Below are positions 44,171-53,947 of a stretch of 64,000 nt of DNA, piece by piece. The notes below the pieces were generated by a model, which did no database searches, was not told where the DNA came from, and saw nothing but the letters and a program-made list of their open reading frames with translations. Each line of letters opens with the position of its first letter. Within the stretch, counting starts at the first letter, position 1. Position numbers and translations under genes: made by a program. The stretch comes from Mucilaginibacter sp. JRF (GTDB lineage Bacteria; Bacteroidota; Bacteroidia; Sphingobacteriales; Sphingobacteriaceae), in the NCBI RefSeq assembly GCF_015223065.1, contig NZ_JADFBY010000013.1:37617-101616 (forward strand), in the 5' to 3' direction.

Positions 44171-45352
44171 ATGAAGATATCATCCTGTTTATTATTTATT
44201 TGCGCGTCTGCCTTTACGCTGGCACAAGCGGCTTCGGCACAAACCATTGGTATAAGTGTAAGTAATTCGCTGGCCTTTGATCGTGATGAAGTGGTTAGCA
44301 TTGATGCCAAAAAGCTGACGAAGTTTTTGAAGGGCAAGCAGCAAAAAAACATCCGCGTAAAAAACAACAAAACCGGCTATACTGAGCCTTTACAATGGGT
44401 TGATCTGGATAATGACGGCAAGCCCGATGAACTGCTATTCGTAGCCAAAGTGCCCGCCAGTGGCAACACCTTATATACCTTATTGTTGGATGCAGCCAGC
44501 GCTCAGCCGGAGAGCAAACTGATAGCCTACTCACGCTTTGTACCCGAACGCACTGATGATTACGCCTGGGAGAATGACCGTGTAGCCTTCCGCACCTATG
44601 GCCCTGATGCGCAACGCCGTATTGAGCAGCATCAGCCAAACGGAACTTTAACCAGCGGTATCGACCTTTGGTTAAAACGTACTACCGAACCTGTTATCAA
44701 CAAATGGTATAAGGGATATTTAACCGATCCGGGTTTTTACCATACCGATCATGGTGAGGGGTACGATCCTTACCAGGTAGGGCCAAGCCGCGGCACAGGC
44801 GGCACAGGTGTTTGGCAGGATGATAGCGTGCTGGTATCAAAAAACTTTGTAAGCTACAAAACCATAGCCACAGGCCCTTTACGTACCATTTTTGAGTTGA
44901 CTTATGCCCCTTACAGCGATTACGAGGTAAAGGAAACCAAACGCATATCGCTTGATGTGGGTAGCAATTTCAGCAGGTTTGAGGTAAGTTATACTTCGCA
45001 AAAGCCGGTGCCAAACTATGCCGTGGGCATCACGCTGCATAAAAACGAGGGGCAAACAAATATTGACGAACAAGCAGGCATTTTTGCCCATCATGAAAGT
45101 ATTGACGGCGTTTATTTGGGCGAAGGCATCGTCATCAACCCTAAAACTCTATTAAAAGCCTTTGACCATAAAAGTAAAACACCCGATCAAAGCAATCTGC
45201 TGGTGCTTACCAAACCATCAGCCAAGCTAATTTACTATGCCGGTTTCGCGTGGCAAAAAAGCGGGCACGTTCAAAACAATACCGATTGGGAAGCCATGCT
45301 TAAACGACAAGCTGAGATAGTAGCGAATCCGCTGACGGTGAACGTTAAATAA
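44171..45352 (+). CDS. DUF4861 domain protein, secreted
   Basis: 393 aa with signal peptide (cleavage near ASAQ, residue 24). It matches the DUF4861 family, beta-sandwich proteins that are nearly always adjacent to uronate-degradation or polysaccharide-lyase genes. A GTG at 44165 overlapping the GH88 stop is possible, but I choose the ATG at 44171. Key shared elements include YHTDHGEGYDPYQVG with conserved His/Asp/Glu residues that could bind metal or substrate. Its biochemical function has not been established to my knowledge; the location suggests an isomerase- or hydrolase-type step or glycan binding in the pathway. Confidence 0.85.
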   Translation: MKISSCLLFICASAFTLAQAASAQTIGISVSNSLAFDRDEVVSIDAKKLTKFLKGKQQKNIRVKNNKTGYTEPLQWVDLDNDGKPDELLFVAKVPASGNTLYTLLLDAASAQPESKLIAYSRFVPERTDDYAWENDRVAFRTYGPDAQRRIEQHQPNGTLTSGIDLWLKRTTEPVINKWYKGYLTDPGFYHTDHGEGYDPYQVGPSRGTGGTGVWQDDSVLVSKNFVSYKTIATGPLRTIFELTYAPYSDYEVKETKRISLDVGSNFSRFEVSYTSQKPVPNYAVGITLHKNEGQTNIDEQAGIFAHHESIDGVYLGEGIVINPKTLLKAFDHKSKTPDQSNLLVLTKPSAKLIYYAGFAWQKSGHVQNNTDWEAMLKRQAEIVANPLTVNVK

Positions 45353-45389
45353 CATCCACACAAAAAATCATCTACATAAACTTATATAC

Positions 45390-46226
45390 ATGACCATTTC
45401 AGAATTCAGATACGCGCATCATCCCGAAGATGTAAAAACATACACCACCGAGAAACTGCGCGAACATTTTTTGATACCTACCCTTTTTGAGAACGATACC
45501 ATTCGCTTGGTGTATACCATGTACGACAGATACATTGTTGGCGGGGCTTTCCCGGTAAGCAAACCACTGGTGCTCGAAACCATTGATGAGCTTAAGGCCG
45601 ATTATTTTTTAGAACGCCGCGAACTGGGCATTATCAATGTAGGCGGTAAAGGCACCGTAAAGGTAGATGGCATAGCGTACGAACTTGATAAAAAAGAAGC
45701 CCTATATGTAGGCAAAGGCGCTAAAGAGGTGGTATTTGAAAAAACAACCGGTGAGCAGCCATACTTCTACATCAATTCGGCACCGGCGCATCATGCCTAT
45801 CCAACACAAAAGGTAAGTAAAAATGATGCCGAGGTTATTGAACTTGGCGATCAAAAAACAGCCAACCGCCGTACCCTCAACAAACTGATAGTTAATAGCA
45901 TTGTAAAAACTTGTCAGCTACAAATGGGCCTTACTGAACTGCACGAGGGCAACGTTTGGAACACCATGCCGGCACACACCCACACCCGCCGTATGGAGGC
46001 TTATTTTTATTTTGATTTGGCAGCGGGGCAAACTGTAAGCCACTTTATGGGGCAACCGCAGGAAACAAGGCATATTTTTATGCAGAGCCACCAGGCGGTT
46101 ATTAGTCCGGAGTGGAGTATACACTCGGGTTGCGGTACCAGTAATTACTCGTTTATATGGGGTATGGCCGGCGAAAATCTGGATTATGGCGATATGGATG
46201 CTGTAGCGACTGATGGTTTAAAGTAA
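45390..46226 (+). CDS. kduI: 5-dehydro-4-deoxy-D-glucuronate isomerase
   Basis: 278 aa. Converts 5-keto-4-deoxyuronate (DKI) to 2,5-diketo-3-deoxygluconate. The cupin-type zinc site is intact: His196 and His198 in PAHTHTRRME, Glu203 in the same motif, and His245 in WSIHSGCG, the residues known from E. coli KduI. Cytoplasmic. It precedes kduD by 11 bp, and the two act in sequence. Confidence 0.96.
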   Translation: MTISEFRYAHHPEDVKTYTTEKLREHFLIPTLFENDTIRLVYTMYDRYIVGGAFPVSKPLVLETIDELKADYFLERRELGIINVGGKGTVKVDGIAYELDKKEALYVGKGAKEVVFEKTTGEQPYFYINSAPAHHAYPTQKVSKNDAEVIELGDQKTANRRTLNKLIVNSIVKTCQLQMGLTELHEGNVWNTMPAHTHTRRMEAYFYFDLAAGQTVSHFMGQPQETRHIFMQSHQAVISPEWSIHSGCGTSNYSFIWGMAGENLDYGDMDAVATDGLK

Positions 46227-46237
46227 TATACAAGCTT

Positions 46238-47020
46238 ATGGAACTATTCAGTTTAAAAGGAAAAACAGCCGTTATAACCGGGGGCACACATGGCTTAGGC
46301 ATGGCCATGGCCGAGGGCTTAGCTATGGCCGGGGCAAAGTTGATCATCACCAGTACCACCCCTGCCAAACTTGAGGATGCTCTGACCCATTATAAAGCAC
46401 AGGGCTATGAGGCATCGGGATATATTTTTGATGTTACCGATGAAACCGCCGCTACCGAAAACGTGGCCAAAATGGAGGCAGAGCACGGCTCTATAGATAT
46501 ACTGGTAAACAACGCGGGCATTATAAAACGGGTATTGGCTGTTGATATGCCTATTGAGGATTTTAGGCGCGTAATAGATGTTGACCTTGTGGGCGCCTTT
46601 ATTATGAGCCGACAGGTTGCCAAGGGCATGATTGCCCGCCGTAGCGGTAAGATCATCAACATATGCTCGATGATGAGCGAACTGGGCCGTACCAATGTTA
46701 CCGCTTACGCCGCCGCCAAAGGCGGACTAAAAATGCTTACCCGCAATTTGGCTACCGAGTGGGCTCCGTATAATATTCAAGTTAATGGCATTGGCCCCGG
46801 CTATTATGCTACCACCCAAACCGCGCCAATACGTGTTGATGGCAACCCTTTTAACGAGTTTATAATAAGCCGCACACCGGCAGGCCGCTGGGGTGATCCG
46901 CAGGATCTGGCGGGCACTGCTATCTTCCTGGCATCCGGGGCGAGCAACTTTATAAACGGGCAAATAATTTACGTTGATGGCGGCCTGCTGGCTACCATTG
47001 GCAAACCCGCTAACGAATAA
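46238..47020 (+). CDS. kduD: 2-dehydro-3-deoxy-D-gluconate 5-dehydrogenase
   Basis: 260 aa SDR. Reduces 2,5-diketo-3-deoxygluconate to 2-keto-3-deoxygluconate with NADH. TGGTHGLG (14-21) binds the cofactor, and catalytic Ser144, Tyr157 and Lys161 (YAAAK) are present. GSxYPxxMDGG-like ends are replaced by GQIIYVDGG, as usual for KduD. It is 11 bp after kduI in the same operon, which supports KduD over a generic gluconate 5-dehydrogenase. Confidence 0.93.
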   Translation: MELFSLKGKTAVITGGTHGLGMAMAEGLAMAGAKLIITSTTPAKLEDALTHYKAQGYEASGYIFDVTDETAATENVAKMEAEHGSIDILVNNAGIIKRVLAVDMPIEDFRRVIDVDLVGAFIMSRQVAKGMIARRSGKIINICSMMSELGRTNVTAYAAAKGGLKMLTRNLATEWAPYNIQVNGIGPGYYATTQTAPIRVDGNPFNEFIISRTPAGRWGDPQDLAGTAIFLASGASNFINGQIIYVDGGLLATIGKPANE

Positions 47021-47112
47021 TATTTTATAACACCAATACTATCAAGCTAAATGACTTAATACATCAACATAAAACCCAAATACCAAAACCAATTATAAAC
47101 TAAAACATACCT

Positions 47113-48492
47113 ATGCATCAAACCGCTGTTAAACCGGCCGGTAAATACCGGTGGACGATCTGCGCGCTACTGTTTGTGGCTACTACCATTAATTATTTAG
47201 ACAGGCAGGTACTTAGCCTGTTGCAACCTTACCTTGAGGAGCAATTTAAATGGACTAATACCGACTATGCCAATATTACCGCTGTATTTCAGTTCGCCTA
47301 CGCGTTAAGCATGCTGTTTGCCGGGCGCATTGTTGATTGGCTGGATACTAAATGGGGTTATGGCTGGGCTATTATTTTATGGTCGTTAGCGGCAATGGTG
47401 CACGCATTATCAATACAAATTGGCGAGGGGGTTACGGCGCTGTTGGGTTGGGCGGGCATATCGCTTTTTTCGGTATCGGTAACGGGTTTTATTGTGAGCC
47501 GCACGCTGTTAGCCTTTGGCGAGGCGGGTAACTTTCCGGCTGCTATCAAGGCCATTGCCGAGTACTTCCCGAAAAAAGAACGGTCATTCGCTACAGGTAT
47601 ATTTAACTCGGGCGCTAACATTGGCGCTGTACTGGCTCCGCTTACCATCCCGTGGATATACGCTAACTGGGGTTGGGAGTCGGCATTTATAATTGTTGGC
47701 GGTTGCGGTTTTTTATGGTTGATATTCTGGCTGATATTTTATGAAAAACCCGAGCGGCAAAAACGCCTCAGCCTTGCCGAACTCGAATACATTAACAGCG
47801 ACCGCGAAATTCAACTCGACCAGGTACAACCCGCTGCCGCCGAACGTAAGATCACCTGGATGAGGCTTTTGGGTTATAAGCAAACCTGGGCGTTCATCTT
47901 CGGTAAAATGCTTACTGATGGTATTTTTTGGTTCTTTTTGTTTTGGCTGCCTGCCTATCTTAAAGCTCAATACAATATTGTTGGCGAGGGTGTTATGATA
48001 CCCCTGGCCACCGTTTATTCATTAAGCATGATAGGCAGCATCACCGGCGGGTGGCTGCCCATGCACTTTATTAAAAAGGGCTATAATGTTTTTGAGGGAC
48101 GCGTTAAAGCCATGTTCATTATTGCCTTATTCCCGCTGGCTATTTTGGCGGCACAACCACTGGGTGATATTTCTTACTGGATACCTATTTTACTCATCGG
48201 CATAGGCGCGGCAGCCCACCAGGCCTGGAGCGCCAACATTTTCACTACCGTTAGCGATATGTTCCCTAAAAGGGCCATAGGTTCCGTAGTGGGTATGGGC
48301 GGCATGGCCGGTGGGCTGGGCGGCGTGTTCGTATCAAAAATTAGCGGCGCTTTGTTTGATCATTATAAAGAGCTTGGCCATATCGAAACCGGGTATACCA
48401 TTGTGTTCACCGTATCGGCCATGGCATACTTAATAGCCTGGAGCCTGATAAAACTACTTGTACCTAAATATAAACCCGTGGTGCTTGATTAA
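47113..48492 (+). CDS. MFS hexuronate transporter, ExuT type
   Basis: 459 aa, 12 transmembrane segments. The N-terminus TINYLDRQVLS matches the hexuronate/anion-cation symporter branch (ExuT family) of MFS transporters. GRIVDWLDTKWGYG carries the inter-helix motif of the first half. It would import galacturonate, glucuronate or their unsaturated derivatives, feeding the KduI/KduD steps. Its stop is 2 bp from the convergent outer-membrane protein gene. Confidence 0.85.
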   Translation: MHQTAVKPAGKYRWTICALLFVATTINYLDRQVLSLLQPYLEEQFKWTNTDYANITAVFQFAYALSMLFAGRIVDWLDTKWGYGWAIILWSLAAMVHALSIQIGEGVTALLGWAGISLFSVSVTGFIVSRTLLAFGEAGNFPAAIKAIAEYFPKKERSFATGIFNSGANIGAVLAPLTIPWIYANWGWESAFIIVGGCGFLWLIFWLIFYEKPERQKRLSLAELEYINSDREIQLDQVQPAAAERKITWMRLLGYKQTWAFIFGKMLTDGIFWFFLFWLPAYLKAQYNIVGEGVMIPLATVYSLSMIGSITGGWLPMHFIKKGYNVFEGRVKAMFIIALFPLAILAAQPLGDISYWIPILLIGIGAAAHQAWSANIFTTVSDMFPKRAIGSVVGMGGMAGGLGGVFVSKISGALFDHYKELGHIETGYTIVFTVSAMAYLIAWSLIKLLVPKYKPVVLD

Positions 48493-48494
48493 TG

Positions 48495-49505
48495 CTATCT
48501 TAAAAATGGCAATACCGATACCGTGAAGTTAAAATACATGGATGGGTTGATCTTGTTGCGCAAAAAGTAATCGCCCGCGTTTTGGTTCAGTTCAAACTCG
48601 CGCGCTTGCAGGTTGGTCCATAAGCCACCGCTAAAGCCCAGCATTATTTTTTTGGCTACACGGTATTCAATACCCGGGCCGGTTTTCAGGTCGATGGTAC
48701 TGTAATTACCATCGCGCGGCAGATCGGGATTGGTATGCCTGAAAAATGCTATAGAGCCTGAAAGCGTGGTACCAAAACTGGCCCATAAATTAGGCGATAA
48801 AGTTTTACGCACCATAGCCTGCTGCGGTAAGTTGATGTTCAGCTCCATATCGTTTTCAAACTTGCGCCAGTAGGTAAATAAGGGCACCACAGGCACGTTG
48901 ATGGATGGATCTATATTAATCAATAAACCTACGCTCGACCGCATGTTACGCGTTTGTTTCAGCGTGAATATCATGCCGCCCAGGTAACTCATTTTTTGTA
49001 CTGAGCTCGCCCTGCTGGTGAGCCCTGATACGCTGGCCGTATAAATAACCGGGTGACCGAACAATGAATCGACACGTAAAAAACTACCGGTAAAGCCAAC
49101 GGTAAATTTGTTAATTACCTTCCCTTCCAGATCAGGCAAACCATCCTGGTAAGCGGTTACATTATTAAGCTGAAACTGCTGATGAAACATACTGAACGAT
49201 GCCGTTACGGTATTCTTTCCCCACGTTTTAACAGGCACGTTGAACAAGGCTGTTGTACGGCGCTGGTTTATATTACCATCCAATATTTTGTTGCCGTGCA
49301 AATAAGTATCAATATTGCTGCTACCTATAAAGTCGGTTGTTACGGTTATCTGGCGCAAGGCCGGGTTGCGTATAGCAGCCTCGGTTAAGTAAACATTTTT
49401 GATAGAATCAACCATGCGTTTCCTGTAAGCATCAGCGGAAGTTTGGGCATAAAGGTCTTTACCTATCATCAGTAAAGACAACATTAAGAGGTGACGGAAT
49501 TTCAT
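48495..49505 (-). CDS. Uncharacterised outer-membrane beta-barrel protein (DUF6268-like)
   Basis: 336 aa with a signal peptide (cleavage near DLYAQ, residue 21). The rest alternates short hydrophobic beta strands with turns and ends in an aromatic-leaning C-terminus (FTVSVLPFLR), fitting an outer-membrane barrel. I believe it belongs to the DUF6268-type family but have no motif to prove it. It follows the convergent ExuT gene end-on with a 2-bp gap and precedes the second RND system on the same strand; nothing links them functionally. Confidence 0.6.
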   Translation of the reverse strand: MKFRHLLMLSLLMIGKDLYAQTSADAYRKRMVDSIKNVYLTEAAIRNPALRQITVTTDFIGSSNIDTYLHGNKILDGNINQRRTTALFNVPVKTWGKNTVTASFSMFHQQFQLNNVTAYQDGLPDLEGKVINKFTVGFTGSFLRVDSLFGHPVIYTASVSGLTSRASSVQKMSYLGGMIFTLKQTRNMRSSVGLLINIDPSINVPVVPLFTYWRKFENDMELNINLPQQAMVRKTLSPNLWASFGTTLSGSIAFFRHTNPDLPRDGNYSTIDLKTGPGIEYRVAKKIMLGFSGGLWTNLQAREFELNQNAGDYFLRNKINPSMYFNFTVSVLPFLR

Positions 49506-49609
49506 AAATAGTGCAAGTGATTTTTTGTGATGAATTGCCGGGAAAAGCGAGCGTACATATTCACCCGCCCGCCTTTAACCGGCTATATATAGGGGTTGAT
49601 TTTTGGGGC

Positions 49610-52600
49610 TTAGTTTGTTGCAGGCTCAATAACCGTCTTGCTTTTTGAAAAGCGGTTCTTCAGCTTCTCAATAATGAGATACATAGCCGGAACCACAAAC
49701 AGCGTCAGGATCATGGAGCTGGTTAACCCGCCGATGATCACCCAGGCCATACCATTCTTTACTTCAGATCCGGCGCCGCTGGCAATGGCGATGGGGAGCA
49801 TACCTAAAATCATGGCAAGGGTTGTCATCAGGATGGGGCGCAAACGCTCCTTACCGGCTTCTACAAGGGCATCAACCACGTTACGGCCTTCCTCTTTAAG
49901 CTGGTTGGTAAAATCCACTATCAGGATGGCGTTTTTTGATACCAAACCCAACAGCATGATCACACCTATGATGGAGAAGATGTTAAGCGTTTCCATAGCC
50001 AAAGCCAGCGCCAGTAAGGCACCAATAAGCGCCACCGGGATAGAGAACAATACCACGAACGGATATATCAAACTCTCGTACAAGGCCACCATAATGAGGT
50101 AAACCAGTAATATACCCGTAACCAATGCCAGCCCTAAGCTACCAAAGGCATCTGCCTGGTTCTTAACATCGCCCAGGTATTCAATGCTGATGCCTTGCGG
50201 CACCTTGATTCTGGTGGCCTGAGCCTTAATATCCTTAGCTACAGTACCGGTTGGCCGACCGGCTACGTTGGCATTCACGGTGATAGACCCCATCCTGTCG
50301 CTACGCTGTAAAACACTCTCGCCCAAGCCTTCCTTAACTTCGGCAAACTGACTTAGCACAAAGGTTTGTCCGTCGTTATTAATAAATGGCAGGTTGCGTA
50401 CATCATTAATATTTGATTTATTGTAGCGATCAAGCCCTACCAAAATATCATACTCGTTGCCCGCCTGTTTGAATTTGCTTTTATCGTTACCGCTGAAGGC
50501 GTTTTGCAAGGCGGCACCCACCTGTCCGGCATTGATGCCCAGCAAGGTCATTTTTTCGCGGTTAAGTTTTACCTCAACCTGTGGCTTGCGGTCTTTTACC
50601 GATAGTTCAACAAACTGCGTTCCCGGTATCGATGCCACCATTTTTTGGTACTGCTCGGCAACGCTGCGTACATCATCAAGGTTAACACCCTTAATGGCTA
50701 TTTGTATTGGTGCCTGGCTGGCGTTGCCGGTAATTGATGTTGGCGACGCGGTTACCTTAACACCCGGAATGGCCTGGCTTAATTCGCGCTGCATCGCTAT
50801 ACCAAATTCCTCGGAAGTAAGGCTACGTTCTTTGGCATCCTTCAGGGTGATGGTCAGCTCGGCGCGGTTGCTGTTGTTGCCTGCGCCTACTACACCACCA
50901 CTCACAAAGCCAATGCTTGAAAATACTTTTTCAACCTCGGGCCGTGCCATTATCTTTTTCTCAACCTGTTGGGTAATCATATTGGTTTGATAGATGGATG
51001 CTGCCGGTTCAAGCTCAAGCTTGATGAGCAACTCACCCTGATCGCCGGATGGAATGAACGTAGCGCCTACAAAACCCTTACCCACCAGCATTAACGAGCC
51101 CAAAATAAGCACAATAACACCCGATAGCAGCCAGCGCTTTTTATGCAGCGCCGCATGCAGCATTTTGCCGTATTGCGCTTTAACGGTATCAATAATATGC
51201 TCAAAGCCGAGGTTGATTCGGCCCCACAATGTATCCTTGGTTAAATGTTCAACCCTGCCAAACCTGCTGGCCAGCATAGGCGTTACCGTGAACGATACAC
51301 ACAAGCTCATCAGCGTTGAAATAACCACCACCAGCGAGAATTCCTTTAATATTGACCCGATGATACCGCCCGACAAAGCCAGCGGCAAGAACACCACCAC
51401 ATCCACCAGGGTGATGGCCATGGCGGTAAAGCCTATCTCGTTACGGCCCTCAAGCGCGGCGGTACGACGATCAGAACCCATTTCGAGGTGCCGGTAAATG
51501 TTTTCGAGCACCACAATGGAGTCATCCACCAAAATACCCACCACCAGCGACATAGCCATCAGCGTCATCAGGTTTAGCGAGAAACCTAACAGGTACATGG
51601 CGATAAACGTGGGTATAATTGACGATGGCAAAGCCACCATCACAAACATAGAGCTGCGGAAACTGTGCAAAAACGCCAGCATCACCACACCAACAATAAT
51701 AATGGCCAGTATCAGATCCTCCATAACCGCGTCAGCAGATCGCAGGGTATAGGTAGATTGATCGCTGGATACGGTGAATTTTAGGTTTTGCCCTTTGTAC
51801 TGCTGCTCAATATTGGCGAAGGCTTCTTTTACGCCCTCGCTCACGTTAACGGCATTGGCATCGGTTTGCTTAATTACCTGTATACCTATGGATGGTAAGC
51901 CGTTGATGTGGTTTATGGCTGTTTCCTTCGCGGTAGCATCAACCACCTCAGCAATATCGCGCAGGTAAATGCTGCCGCCGCCGGGGCGTTGCTGTACTAT
52001 CAGATCGCGTATTTGCCCAACTGAGGACACATTGGCATCGTACTGAATAGATACCTGCTGATTTTTGGTTTCGATACTACCCGCCGGGAATGATTGGTTG
52101 GCATTGTTAACCGCATCGGTTACCTGGGTAATGCTCAGGCCATAAGCCCTTAACTTACCCTGATCAATGTTTACCTGTATCTGCCTTTCATCGCCACCAA
52201 TAATGTTTACCTGACCTACACCGGTAACGTTTTGCAGTATAGGTTGCAATTGCTGGTCAACCATATCATACAATGCCTTGGGGGCAAGCGTTGAGGTTAC
52301 ACCGGCCTTAATTACGGGCGTTTCTTCCAGGTTTATCTTGTTAACTAACGGCCGGTCAATATCATCAGGCAGATCATTTTGTGCCTGATCGGCCTTGCGC
52401 TGAATGTCGCGCTCGGCCTTATCAACGTCGGTACCGCTTTTTAGCTGTACGGTTATTTGTGATACCCCTTCCTGCGAGGTGGAGTTGATCTGATCCAAAC
52501 CTTCAACCGAAGCAAAGGCATCCTCCAGCTTTTTAGTTACCGAGGTTTCAACCTCGGCCGCCGAAGCACCGGGATAAACCGTACTTACCGATACGGTGGC

Positions 52601-52726
52601 TACCTCAATATTGGGTAGCAGCTTATAATTAAGGCTGGTATAACTTACCACACCAAATAGTATAAGCACGGTGAATATTACAATGATCAATAATGGCCGC
52701 TTTACGGCTACTTCTGCAATTGACAT
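49610..52726 (-). CDS. RND efflux inner-membrane pump (AcrB-like), second system
   Basis: 1038 aa, 12 transmembrane segments. TM4 motif LVVGILVDDSIVVLENI includes the paired Asp; two porter halves are complete. It differs in sequence from the pump at 26239 and lies in an operon with a TolC gene and an adaptor gene with a LytS/LytTR pair upstream. The substrate is unknown; RND pumps of this type export metals, lipids or antibiotics. Confidence 0.93.
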   Translation of the reverse strand: MSIAEVAVKRPLLIIVIFTVLILFGVVSYTSLNYKLLPNIEVATVSVSTVYPGASAAEVETSVTKKLEDAFASVEGLDQINSTSQEGVSQITVQLKSGTDVDKAERDIQRKADQAQNDLPDDIDRPLVNKINLEETPVIKAGVTSTLAPKALYDMVDQQLQPILQNVTGVGQVNIIGGDERQIQVNIDQGKLRAYGLSITQVTDAVNNANQSFPAGSIETKNQQVSIQYDANVSSVGQIRDLIVQQRPGGGSIYLRDIAEVVDATAKETAINHINGLPSIGIQVIKQTDANAVNVSEGVKEAFANIEQQYKGQNLKFTVSSDQSTYTLRSADAVMEDLILAIIIVGVVMLAFLHSFRSSMFVMVALPSSIIPTFIAMYLLGFSLNLMTLMAMSLVVGILVDDSIVVLENIYRHLEMGSDRRTAALEGRNEIGFTAMAITLVDVVVFLPLALSGGIIGSILKEFSLVVVISTLMSLCVSFTVTPMLASRFGRVEHLTKDTLWGRINLGFEHIIDTVKAQYGKMLHAALHKKRWLLSGVIVLILGSLMLVGKGFVGATFIPSGDQGELLIKLELEPAASIYQTNMITQQVEKKIMARPEVEKVFSSIGFVSGGVVGAGNNSNRAELTITLKDAKERSLTSEEFGIAMQRELSQAIPGVKVTASPTSITGNASQAPIQIAIKGVNLDDVRSVAEQYQKMVASIPGTQFVELSVKDRKPQVEVKLNREKMTLLGINAGQVGAALQNAFSGNDKSKFKQAGNEYDILVGLDRYNKSNINDVRNLPFINNDGQTFVLSQFAEVKEGLGESVLQRSDRMGSITVNANVAGRPTGTVAKDIKAQATRIKVPQGISIEYLGDVKNQADAFGSLGLALVTGILLVYLIMVALYESLIYPFVVLFSIPVALIGALLALALAMETLNIFSIIGVIMLLGLVSKNAILIVDFTNQLKEEGRNVVDALVEAGKERLRPILMTTLAMILGMLPIAIASGAGSEVKNGMAWVIIGGLTSSMILTLFVVPAMYLIIEKLKNRFSKSKTVIEPATN

Positions 52727-52863
52727 GGTTGCGTATTTTTTTGATGAAGCACCGCGCGGGTCACTTTAATTTTAAGGCCTGTTTGTACCACCATCAGTAT
52801 CACAATCATGATGATGATCATGGCATCTGCCGATAGTTTGGAGGCCGGGCGGTGCATTGACAT
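52708..52863 (-). CDS. Possible small membrane protein between adaptor and pump genes (51 aa)
   Basis: A 51-codon frame, shorter than usual gene-calling cut-offs. It starts 16 bp after the adaptor stop and overlaps the pump start by 19 bp. The translation holds one hydrophobic stretch (AMIIIMIVILMVVQTGL) followed by a basic tail (KIKVTRAVLHQKN), like a single-pass small protein. Small single-helix proteins such as AcrZ associate with AcrB pumps in E. coli. No homology to AcrZ can be shown here; it may be chance in a coding region. Confidence 0.35.
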   Translation of the reverse strand: MSMHRPASKLSADAMIIIMIVILMVVQTGLKIKVTRAVLHQKNTQPCQLQK

Positions 52864-52879
52864 ACTTTTTGTTAAGTTT

Positions 52880-53938
52880 TTACTTTGATACAGTTACCGG
52901 CGTGCCATCCTTTAAGTTGATCTGCCCGGAGGTAACTACCTGGTCGCCTTCGTTCAATCCGTCGGTAACCTGTATCAGTCCGCCCATTTCGCTGCCTGTT
53001 TTTATGGTTTTACGGTTGGCCGTACCATTTTGAATTACATATACGGCGGCATCCTTTACGCTCTCGGTAAGTGCCTCACGCGGGATAACCAGCACCTGCT
53101 GCTTGGTTTTTTTAGAGAAATCGGCATAAACAAACGTACCCGAGCGTAATACCGAACTCTGGGTATTATCAACCATGATCTCCACTATGTAATTATGTGT
53201 TTGATCGGCCTGCGGACTAATAAAGCTCACCGTACCATTATAAACCTTACCCGGATAAACATCTGTAGTGATCTTAACCTTCTGGCCCTGATCTATCAGG
53301 TAAACCTCTGCCTCGGTAAGGTATACCTGCACCTTAGCCCGCGACAGGTTAACAATGGTTGCCACCTCGGCACCGGCATTTACAAACACCCCCTGCTCCA
53401 CCGGTTTGGCTGATATAATGCCGCTTGTAGGTGCTTTGATGGATGCATCGTTCAGGTTTTTGCGGGTACGGTTCACCTGGTTTACCGCGTCAAGGTAATC
53501 CTGTTTTATCTGGTTAACCTTCTCCTGCGTGGCAGCTTTGCCTTGCAGTAGTTCGGTATAAATATTCAGGTCGTTACGCAGTTTAGCGGCATTGCTTTCG
53601 GCTTTTTCCAGTTCAAGCTGGGCGGCACGGTTATCGGTTAGGGCTAATACCTGCCCCTGGGTAACATGGTCGCCTAACTCAAAGCGCAGTTGCAGCAGGT
53701 TACCACCGGTAACGGCTAAGGCCTTGGCTTCTTTAAAAGGTGCCAGGTTACCGGTTTTCATGATGCTGATCTCCTGTAGTTGCTGCGTAACTTTCGCCGC
53801 CTTTACAGGGATGTGCACGTTGGTAACCTCAACAGGTTTATTTTTTTCGTCGAGCTTTTTTTTGTTGGCCGATAGTTTAAAGGCGATCAGGGCAACGATA
53901 GCCACAACAACTATTATTACGATATATTTAGTTTTCAT
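52880..53938 (-). CDS. RND efflux periplasmic adaptor, second system
   Basis: 352 aa. N-terminal transmembrane anchor (IVIIVVVAIVALIAF). Barrel-sandwich lipoyl-like segments around LQLRFELGDHVTQGQVLAL (about 80-98) and IKAPTSGIISAKPVEQGV are paired about 70-80 residues apart, with an alpha-hairpin between. It couples the pump to the TolC channel encoded 9 bp upstream. Confidence 0.92.
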   Translation of the reverse strand: MKTKYIVIIVVVAIVALIAFKLSANKKKLDEKNKPVEVTNVHIPVKAAKVTQQLQEISIMKTGNLAPFKEAKALAVTGGNLLQLRFELGDHVTQGQVLALTDNRAAQLELEKAESNAAKLRNDLNIYTELLQGKAATQEKVNQIKQDYLDAVNQVNRTRKNLNDASIKAPTSGIISAKPVEQGVFVNAGAEVATIVNLSRAKVQVYLTEAEVYLIDQGQKVKITTDVYPGKVYNGTVSFISPQADQTHNYIVEIMVDNTQSSVLRSGTFVYADFSKKTKQQVLVIPREALTESVKDAAVYVIQNGTANRKTIKTGSEMGGLIQVTDGLNEGDQVVTSGQINLKDGTPVTVSK

Positions 53939-53947
53939 TTGCTGGAT

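Noticed and set aside
50457..50990. 177-aa plus-strand ORF inside the RND pump gene
   Set aside because: Antisense shadow; the pump frame carries all conserved motifs.
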